From: Vicugna pacos
Lineage: Eukaryota; Chordata; Mammalia; Artiodactyla; Camelidae
DNA length: 64,000 bases
Direction of reading: 5' to 3'
NCBI RefSeq assembly: GCF_048564905.1
Contig: NC_132989.1
Coordinates: forward strand, 9,779,257 to 9,843,256
Under the pieces are notes generated by a model. It saw nothing but the letters and a program-made list of their open reading frames with translations, was not told where the DNA came from and searched no databases. Shown one piece after another: positions 55,351 to 64,000 of the stretch. Positions within the stretch are counted from its first letter, which is position 1. Each line of letters starts with the position of its first letter. A program made the position numbers and the translations under genes.

Positions 55351-58189
55351 GAGTTACATGGTTTTATGTGAGGTTCTGACAAAGAGTTTCACGTTCTGAG
55401 GGCACATTTAGCATTGCTCCATTTTCAAGTCATCCACTAAACCAATATGGCGCCTCAACGATGACACGTATTTCACAAAGAAGGGGCCGACATGGGAGGG
55501 GTGTGGGAACGGCTCCTTTCAAACCTATTTTCATGTGTGAAAAATAATTAAAAGCATGCCAGCTAGAACAGAATGTCTTGTCCCTCCCAATCGTCATGTC
55601 CTCTCCATCCTGGAACCTGGCACGTACCGAAGCTAGAACAGCAAATGGAGCCTTCGGTAACGCTACCCAATGATGAAAAGGAGACATTCACTATTGCAAG
55701 CACTACACTGTGCAGGAATCATGGAGCAGGAGCCGACGTAGGCACTGTGAAGGTCTGGCTCCCTTGACTTTAGCACTCTCTGCCGTTGTTTTATGTGCAC
55801 CACACTAATAAAAATGTTTTAAACACGCATCTCTATGAATATTTATCAATTATACGTATGCACTTGTACTAACATAGAATATACACTCTAAACTTTTAAA
55901 AGAGACATTTTAAAGGGATGAGAAAAAGAATCCAAAAGAAATCCTGGCACTTTATTCTGTGCCGAGGGGTGGCTTGTACATATCACAGAACAGGAGGGTC
56001 CCCCAGTGACGAACACTGTTTTGGAAAATCCTCTCTCTGAAGACCTCTGCACCCTCAGGATGTGAAGCCCCCCCCCCCCCCGTCCTTGCTGAAGCAGGGG
56101 AGGCTGAGATGGGGGAGCAAAAGGCCAAGCCATGATGTCAAATCTGCCCTCAGACCCGTTCTATTTGGCTCAAGTTACTTCTGGTTTTAGTTGTCCACAT
56201 TTTACAATCAGGATTTTTTTTTTTTGACCTAAAAAAATGATCAAGTCCAGAACCCTGGGTCTCCGTGTCTGCCGGTATTTGGCTGGACCTGAGCCACAGC
56301 CATACACTGACCTTTACTGCAGTCTTTCCAAATCTGTTTCCCTCAATTGCTAAACCTGCTCTAACTCTAAAGGCATTTGAGTCTGTAACACCGTACAGAT
56401 TCTGGGAGCTCTGAGCCACAAGGAAAGAGGAGGAAGATGTCTAAAAAGAGGTAAATTTCTTCACTCCACGTCTCTTGGAGAAGCAACAATATGGGAGAGA
56501 AAGCCATCCTGGGTTTTCAGCCACGGGGACCTGAGTTCACTGTACTCTGCCCCTGGGATCAGATTAAAGGGCTCGGTGAACATTTCTCTTGATCTAGTGT
56601 CTGTGCCTGTTCAGCTGAGAGCAGGGCCAGTTTGTCACAACAGCCTCGCACAGTGCACTGGAGTCACACTAGGATCTAAGACTAAGGAAAACCGTGCACT
56701 CCTGGAAGCACGTGTCATAACTTCCCATATTCTGAATCAAGTACAAAAACATAATAAAAGCTCTACACTCACACACACGAAATGACTGTATGTTAAGTCC
56801 CACTTGGCCTAATGTGTTCATGACTATTTGAGGGGGGACTGAGGCAGGGAGGAGGACAGCCACGCCGGCTGAGGACCACTGATAAACTGTTCCCGCTGCA
56901 CTGTAACACAGGGTCACACGGCAAACAACTTGTTATTTAATACTTTTAATCTTTTGTTAATCGTGGATTTTTACATCAATTTTGATCTTTTCCAAAAAAT
57001 CTGGCACTAAAACAGGATTTATCTGAATTGCATCCCCTGAAGGTAGCTGGCATCCCCTCAAGGTTTGTGCCTGAAGGGGGTGCCTCCTCCCGTCCCTGTG
57101 GCTCTAGCCTCACCCAGGTACCAGGCCTCCCTCTTAAGCTCTGGGACCCAGTGCTGAGGTTAGCTTTTACATCTTATTCACGGGAGGGCCCTGGCATCGC
57201 CCCCACACTGAGGCCACGGCAGGCCCCAGGGATGCTGAGGGCGCTCCCACATGACAAGCTTTGCCCACGTGGTCCGTGGCCTGGGAATTATGTTCACACT
57301 CCAGGGAGGACATAACTGGGAATTCACATTCACCTACGCACCAAACAAGACATCTGACAACCTTACAGAGGCAGCAGCAGCTCTCACACTACTGATTTTA
57401 GCTCTAGGGACTTATTTTAAGTTTTTTATCAATTTTTCTCACTCTCTTGGAATCCCATGATAACCCGTAAGTGCCTCATCTCCATTTGCCAGCAGTGAAT
57501 TCTTTCCCACTTTTAAAAATCCCAAAGCTAAGTGGTCAAAGTGTCCTGCATGGCAAACGTCCCAGCCTCCACTTCTCCCACGGCAGAAGCGGGGCTAAAA
57601 ACTCTGTTCTTCTAGATGATTAGACCCTTTGAAAGGTGCGGAGGAGAAACCAATTTAGCACAGGCAGTAAAACGGGAAGAGCCCATCATTGAATTACACT
57701 GGAGCCCGATTAAAAAGTTATGCTGGTGCTAAGATCCCTCTATTGATCTAGAGTGAGGGCAGTCACGGTCAGCAAAGAGCTGACAGGCTGCCGGGAGCTG
57801 CATTCCCCTGTTGTGACGTCTGACACCCCCCTCGCTGATCTTGGCATTGCTTCTTATTGCTGTGCGAGAAAACCGAGTTCAAGTCAGCCTGCTGGTGGTT
57901 TTGTTCTCTGTTCTGTATATGAGGAGAGATATACTATAAACAAACACAACAAGCCTAGAAATTACTCTGCATTTGCACTTTTAAGTTAAGGGAAGGCTGA
58001 GGAAAGAAGGGGTTAGGGGACGTGTCACCCTGGGTGATGGCCTGTGGGCAAAAAGAAGGAAGTTATCCCCCGTGTGTTCCCCAGCCTCCCCGACTTCCCC
58101 CTCACTGACCCCACTTCTACTGTTTTCTTCACTACAGAGAAACTCATCCTTGAGAAGGTAGAAGGGAAGAAAAAGTCCAATCTCTCTAG
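55351..58189. other. Intron, mostly single-copy
   Basis: About 2.8 kb with no repeat recognised. It contains a C14 run at 56068-56081, and at 57600-57830 a block with a near-consensus CRE (TGACGTCT, 57814-57821). Open frames of up to 95 codons have no known family. Confidence 0.45.
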
Positions 58190-58432
58190 AGCAACTTTTC
58201 ACCCTCTAAAGTAAAGGGCCACAAATTTCTTTCCATAAATATTAAATATTTTGGGCTTTGCAGGTCATATCATCTCTTTGCGACTACTACAAGTTTGCCA
58301 CTTGCACCCTCAAAATGCACAGCTAGAGATAATATACATAAACAAATAAGCGTGTCTGTGTTCATAACACAAATAAGACTTCATTTATAAAAATAGGCTG
58401 ATGGGCCACAGTTTGCCTGCCCCTGCTCTAAA
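58190..58432 (+). mobile_element. hAT-Charlie (MER1-group) element
   Basis: The same family as 40039-40377: AAAGTAAAGGGCCACAAATT, TTTTGGGCTTTGCAGGTCAT, AATAGGCTGATGGGCCACAG then TTTGCCTGCCCCTGCTC. It is somewhat shorter. Confidence 0.8.
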
Positions 58433-58658
58433 AGGCAACTGGTATTAAATCCCCCTTGACTCTTGAATGTTAAAAACAAACAAGCAAGCCAGCAAGCAAG
58501 AACTCTACTGCCAAGAAACAGAAATAGTCTTGAGCAGAAAGCAAGACTGAGTCTAAGAACAAAAGGCATTCCTGAGCTTTGCAACTGCCTGCCTGTGCTC
58601 TTCTCATGGATGTTGTTATAATGGGGGCCTTATCTATGGATTTCCACAGGACTGTCAG

Positions 58659-59262
58659 CATATATCTGGAGAAAACTATAATTTGAAAAGACACATATAC
58701 CCCAGTGTTCACAGCAGCACTATTTACAATAGCCAAGACATGGAAGCAATCTAAAATGTCCATCGACAGATAACTGGATAAAGAAGATGTGGAATACTTC
58801 TTTATGGAATACTACTCAGCCATAAAAAAGAATAATGCCATTTACAGCAACATGTACGGACCTGGAGATTGTCATTCTAAATGAAGTGAGCCAGAAAGAG
58901 AAAGAAAAATATTATATGATATCACTTATATGTAGAATCTTAAAAAAACAAAAGACACAAATGAACTTATTTACCAAAACAGGGACAGACTCACAGACAT
59001 AGAAAACAAACTTATCATTACCAGTGGGGAAGGTGGGGGGAGGGATAAACTGGGAGTTTGGGATTCGTGGATATCGACTATTACATATAAAATAGATAAG
59101 CAACAAGGTCCTACTGTATAGCACAGGGAACTATATTCAACACTTTGAAAAAAGAATATGAAAAGATATATATATGTATATCTATATAAATGAATCACTA
59201 TGCTGCACACCAGAAATTAACACATCATTGTAAATTGACTATACTTCAATTAAAAAAAAAGA
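58659..59262 (+). mobile_element. 5'-truncated L1 3' end
   Basis: It runs from the ORF2 end (CAGCACTATTTACAATAGCC, GACCTGGAGATTGTCATTCT) through the 3' UTR (GATAAGCAACAAGGTCCTAC, GCTGCACACCAGAAATTAAC) to a CTTCAATTAAAAAAAAA tail. Confidence 0.92.
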
Positions 59263-60395
59263 AAATTCCAAGACAAGTGAAATTTTGCTTCTGCTAAGAA
59301 AGGAAAGCAAAAGTTTCATGCTGGATTTCATCCTTTCTCTCTTAGACATAAGCTTCAAGTTAAAAGTTCCCAGAAGTCGTATTCAGTTACCAGAGTGATG
59401 GTCTGCTGCCTGTCATGAGCTCTCTGGAAGATATGGCAACTCAAGGGCTAACCCACTGCACCTGTTGCAAAATCTGCCTGAGCCGCTGCTGCATTTAGCA
59501 AGCTAACTTTAGACTGTGAGCAAGGGGACAGCAGGAATCCATCATGTTCTCTGGGACATGCCCTTGGATCATGGTCTCTTAACAGAAATAGCTCCCAAGG
59601 ACTGCTCTCCTTGGCGAGTGAAAAGTCACACACATATACATCTCTCTTATTGTTAAGCTCAAAGATACTCCAAAGTAGTCGTTTTTAATATTTTCAAATC
59701 AGGGGTGACTTCAAGTACTTAATAAAAGCTATATACATGCCAGGGAAAAACAAATACACACATGTTTACATATAATTTTCAAAGGGTTCAAACAACTGTC
59801 TTCCAAGGCCTGTCCAAAGATCCCAGCATTAGAAACTCCTGTCTCAGAGAGATTATGTATTTCTTTGCATTAAGTAAGACCAGAGCAAAGGTCTAGGCCA
59901 ATCTACTTTCCCCCACAAGCTCCAAGATCCCCCACCCCCAGGCAGGATGGCAGCAAGACAACCCTTTCCCACCTGGAAAGGCCATGGAAGTTCAGCCCCA
60001 AGCGCCAGAGCTTTCTTGGGCAGGTCATAGTCTGATTTAAACTCCCTGCCCATGATGTTCTCCAAGAAAACCCTGAAACGGGAAATATCTTTCCCCAAAG
60101 CAATGATCCATTGCCTCTTCCCGGGGATGACAAGGGTAGTTGCTGATTTTTGTGGAGTAACTTGAGGTGAGTTCAGATGGTCCTCCTTCTTTCTAAAAAG
60201 CTATCTCCATTAGAAACTCCTTATTTTAGCTTAATCTATTTTATCAATGCCAGTGGTACAGGCAACATGTGTAGCCTTATTACTTGAATGTTGCTTGACT
60301 TTGGCTGATGCTAAGAAGAGAGAGGTTGGTGTTTACTTTTTAGATAAAGGACTTATAGAAAGGGTAGGGTCTCTCCCACCAGCTATGTGACCGTG
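59263..60395. other. Intron, no recognised feature
   Basis: Nothing assigned in about 1.1 kb. Confidence 0.5.
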
Positions 60396-60399
60396 GGCC

Positions 60400-60650
60400 A
60401 ATGCTAACAATACCTAACATTTCTTGAGTGTCAGGCACTTTATAAAGTGTTCTCACTGCCTGAGGTGACTCAGTCCTTCTCAGAGTCCTATCCAGTAGGT
60501 GCTTCAGCATCCTTACTGCAGACAAGGAGACTGGGACTTAGGGACAGGAAGGGACTTCCTTTGTATAACTAGGAAGAAGACCACTGGACGTTCAAGCCCA
60601 GGTCCTCAGACATCAGGATCTGAAGTCTTATCTATACCAAGCACGCTGCG
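60400..60650 (-). repeat. MIR, nearly complete
   Basis: CAATACCTAACATTTCTTGA, GTGTCAGGCACTTTATAAAG, CAGACAAGGAGACTGGGACT and GTTCAAGCCCAGGTCCTCAG cover most of MIR on the reverse strand. Confidence 0.75.
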
Positions 60651-61534
60651 TGCCGCATAAGCCTTAACCCTGCCTCCGCAAACAACTGGGGGACCATGGA
60701 GAGGTGACTCAATTTGGGAGCCTCAGCTCTGAAATTTAAAGTTGAAACTAGACACAACCTCCAAGATCCCTATCAGCTAACTTATTTTATAAAGTATGAT
60801 CTTTCAAATTACCTTTAGTAGTACTACGGCCTTGGCTTACTTCATATATTGTTGTGAATTTCCATAATTTATAAGTAAAAACAAAAAAGGAAAGACAGCT
60901 TCAAAGATCAAACTCTAACATGAACTTTTAAATTTGGCTTGGTCAAATTTTGCAGATCTAAATTTTATCGTACATCATTAGGTTCTGCCAATTTACTTGA
61001 CCGGGACTGTATGTATCAGTAGACGTAGACCATTATCAACAGCAGTTATATCCTTGCCGAGGTTTCTAACAGGTACTGTCTCTGGAACTGCCTTCACTGG
61101 GGTGAGAGAGGGTGGATTGAAAGAGGCACCTGAGTACACAGCATCACTGTACAGGATGCCCCTCCTGGTTCCCAGGGAGGGGAACCAGAGCTTTGTCTCA
61201 GACTGGCCTCTGACCACCTGCTATAAAACATGGGAAAAAAAAAAGGGTGGGGTCCAGAAGTACTGGGGACAGAGACCAATCCACTTGCTGGTGAATTTTG
61301 TTTTGGTTTGCATTTAACTGGCACAAACTTTATGCTTTTCTTCAAATAGTTAGAATAGGGATGAAGGCTTCAGAGCAGAGTATCCATTTTAAAACATGAC
61401 ATGTCCAGGTAGAATATTAAGAAACGGTGGAATTTTAAGAGAAGCCTTAGAATTTGGCAAGAACAGTGAGAATTTTACTACTAATATGGAGACTTATGAT
61501 GGAATGGGAGTTACCTTTACTAAGGAAGCTATCA
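60651..61534. other. Intron, no recognised feature
   Basis: Nothing assigned in about 0.9 kb. Confidence 0.5.
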
Positions 61535-61700
61535 TTTATTAGGTGATTAGTCAAGTGCCAAATTACCCGTTACTAGATTAGCTCTATGCACTGAACCAGG
61601 AAAATGTGATCTTCCCTCCCTATTTATAGGAAATTGAGCTTGAGAGAGTTCATGACTGGTTGAAGCTTGCACAGAGAGTAACAGAGCTGGGCATAAAACA
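61535..61700 (-). repeat. MIR
   Basis: TTATTAGGTGATTAGTCAAG, CTATTTATAGGAAATTGAGC and GCACAGAGAGTAACAGAGCT fit a diverged reverse-complement MIR. Confidence 0.6.
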
Positions 61701-62150
61701 GGATTAATATTTGCAATAAAATAGCAAAGAGACACGGTATGTAGTATTTTGTAACTTATGTTTCCTATTTGAATGTCCTGCACCATCGGGACACTTCTGA
61801 CCCTACTCTGGACTCTGCCATTTCATCTTGAGGATGTTTTGACTCCCTGTTTGGGACCAGACAATTAGCGTGATATCAACATAGATGAATTTTTTAATTG
61901 AGAAAAAACTTGTGGAGTGAACTACATCAAGCTGATTTAATTTGTTGACCAATACATCTATATCTCTAATGTTATAAAGTATTTTTTTCTGATTCTCTTT
62001 TTGTTTTGTTAAAATTATTTCACCAGGACCAAGCCTTTTCTAATTAAACTTCTTGGAAGGTTTTATCAAATATTTTGACCAGAGCAAGCATTAACTTTGA
62101 GTTTTCCTTTGACTCAGGTATTTCTATCAAGTGTACTTGATAGAAACAAT
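61701..62150. other. Intron, no recognised feature
   Basis: AT-rich, nothing assigned. A small inverted repeat, CTATCAAGTGTACTTGATAG, lies at about 62124-62143. Confidence 0.5.
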
Positions 62151-62154
62151 GATA

Positions 62155-64000
62155 AAAGGTCAATTAACCAAGGAAATACAATAAATATGTATGTATCTAA
62201 AAACAGAGGCCCCAAACTCATAAAGAAAAACATTGTCAGAATTTTTTAAAAAGTCAAATCCATAACCCTAATACTATAGAACCTCAGAAAATGAGAGATA
62301 AATTCCTATTCATTTTATGAGGCCAATATAACCTTGTTAATAAAACAAAGAACTAAAAACATAAGAAAACATCCCTTTTGAACAGGCACAATTCCTTCTC
62401 AAAATACTTGCACATATAATCTAGCAACATATAAATTAGGTAATATATCACGACCAAATTGCAAGGTGGATATGACATCTGAAACTCAACAAAATACATC
62501 ACAATATACTTCAGTAGAGAAAGAACATAACCACTTCAAGAGATGCAGAAAAAAAGCATTTGAAAACATTTAACATCCTTTATGATTAAAAACTCAGCAA
62601 ACTAAAAGTAGAGATTTCCTCTTTATAAAAAATACTTATGATAAATATATAGCTAAAATCATATTTAATGATGAAAGACTTAACTAACTTCCTAAGATCA
62701 GGGGGAAAAACCAAGGATGCTCATTCTCAATATTCCTATTCAAAAATTTACTGGAATTCCTAGATAATGCAATAAAGCAAGAAAAAGAAATCAGATAAAA
62801 TTTAGAAAAGTAGTAAAAATTTTGGTTATTTATCAACAGCATGATTATCCAAAAGTATCTACAATTGACTTGAATTAATAAGCAAATTTAGCAATGCCAC
62901 AGGTTACAAGATCAATATTTACTAACTATGGGCATCTAGAAAATCAAGTTAAAATATTTATAATAGCATCAACATAACCAATTATCTTGGAATAAATATG
63001 TACAAAAAGTATATTCTGAAAATTATAAAATAATGCTGACTGAATTTAAAGAAGACCTAAAAATGAATATTGGATATCTAAGTCGTGTTCATACTTTGAA
63101 AGACTCAGTAGTTTTAGGATGTCATTCTCTTTAAATTGACATAGCGATTCAGTGCAATTCTTATCAAAATCCTGTTAGCTACTTGATGAACTAAATAAGA
63201 CTATTTGAAAATTAATTTTGAAATGCAAAGAATATTGAATAACCAGTCGTTTAAAAAAGGAACACATTTAGAGGACTTAAGCTATCTGATTTCAAGACTT
63301 GCTACAATAATCAAGACCCTGTGTCACTGATATAAAATAGATACATATAAAAATAAAGGAGTAATCAACAGAAATTGCCCTCAATTCAGCAAGAAAGCGT
63401 TTTTATAAATTAAATCTACTGTTAGAACAACTGGATAGCTATAAGAAAAACAAAAAACCTTGATCCATTTACTCCATACACCAAAATTAATTTTATATGG
63501 ATCACAAATCTAAAGATAAAATCCAGAACAATAAAGCTTTTAGGAAAAAAAAAGAATACATTTGTAATGTCTAGGTAGGCAGACAAAAACTATAAAGAAA
63601 AAATGATAAATTAGACTTAATCAAATTTAAAATTTTTGCTCATCAAAAGATACCATTAAGGAAATGAGTAAACAAGTTATAGAGTAGGAAAAAGACATTT
63701 ATAGGATATACCTAATAGAAAATTTATATCCAAAACAGACAAAGAACTCTCCAAAACAATAAAATGATGAATAATCCAACAAAATAATAGGCCAAAATGC
63801 AAACACACAAATCACAAGATACAGGAATGGCCATTAGGCATGAAAAGAGGCCCTACCTCACTGGCTATCAGAGAAAAGCAAACTGAAATAGAACGGTTAT
63901 TTTTAAATTAAAAGTAGCAAATACTGGAGAGGACGTAGAGAAACTGAAATGCTTACCCAATGCCAATAAGAACGTAAAATGATGTAATTGCAATCACTCA
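62155..64000 (+). mobile_element. Old L1 ORF2 region, running off the right end
   Basis: The text follows L1 ORF2 in order: AAAAAGCATTTGAAAACATT (reverse-transcriptase region), CCAAGGATGCTCATTCTCAA, AGCAATGCCACAGGTTACAA, GACATAGCGATTCAGTGCAA, TTCAAGACTTGCTACAATAA, and finally CTGGAGAGGACGTAGAGAAA then GCCAATAAGAACGTAAAATG. No open frame of useful length survives, so it is older than the copy at 31-35.7 kb. Its 3' end lies outside the window. Confidence 0.85.

Noticed and set aside
1-64000. Microbial systems, CRISPR arrays, operons
   Set aside because: The sequence is plainly mammalian intron; no spaced repeats, dense coding or ribosome-binding pattern is present.

Overview
The window is mammalian genomic DNA, almost certainly from a camelid (camel, llama or alpaca). 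Two short interspersed elements at 3.9-4.2 kb are of the tRNA-Ala-derived type that I know from camelids, and the L1 3' ends are of the cetartiodactyl kind. Nothing bacterial, plasmid-like or operon-like is present.

The only protein-coding feature I can support is one exon of SGCD (delta-sarcoglycan) on the minus strand at 595-783. It carries the first 63 residues: the cytoplasmic tail, the single membrane span and the first extracellular residues. The exon begins exactly at its ATG after an AG acceptor and ends at a consensus GTAAGT donor. Bases 1-588 are the start of the downstream intron. I read 784-64000 as the long non-coding intron or 5' region upstream of the first coding exon.

The rest is intron with the usual mammalian strata. 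Ancient L2 and MIR fragments and hAT-Charlie type DNA transposon fragments are scattered throughout. There are two ERV1-type LTR fossils (about 2.9-3.4 kb and 8671-9007, the second with a clean 4-bp target duplication). An older L1 of about 4.6 kb lies at 31.0-35.7 kb, and another old L1 runs off the right end from about 62.15 kb. At least nine younger 5'-truncated L1 3' ends are present, mostly on the plus strand and so antisense to SGCD. Several elements are nested (L1 in L2 at 12.2 kb, L1 in L1 at 33.0 and 44.9 kb, hAT in MIR at 40.0 kb), which gives their relative order.

Three places deserve attention as possible control DNA for SGCD. First, a local CpG cluster at 23.54-23.58 kb with a minus-strand splice donor at 23490, followed upstream by five CAGCTG E-boxes, an MCAT core and a perfect MEF2 site; this looks like a muscle promoter or alternative first exon. 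Second, a pair of diverged copies of an unrecognised element of about 180 bp at 49.7-50.5 kb, possibly an ancient exapted repeat. Third, a small tandem duplication with MEF2-like cores at 53.4 kb. The exon's acceptor region also holds a (CT)16 microsatellite ending in cryptic AGs. I found no RNA gene, CRISPR array or other intact gene. Repeat family names come from memory of consensus sequences and boundaries are approximate unless a target-site duplication is given.
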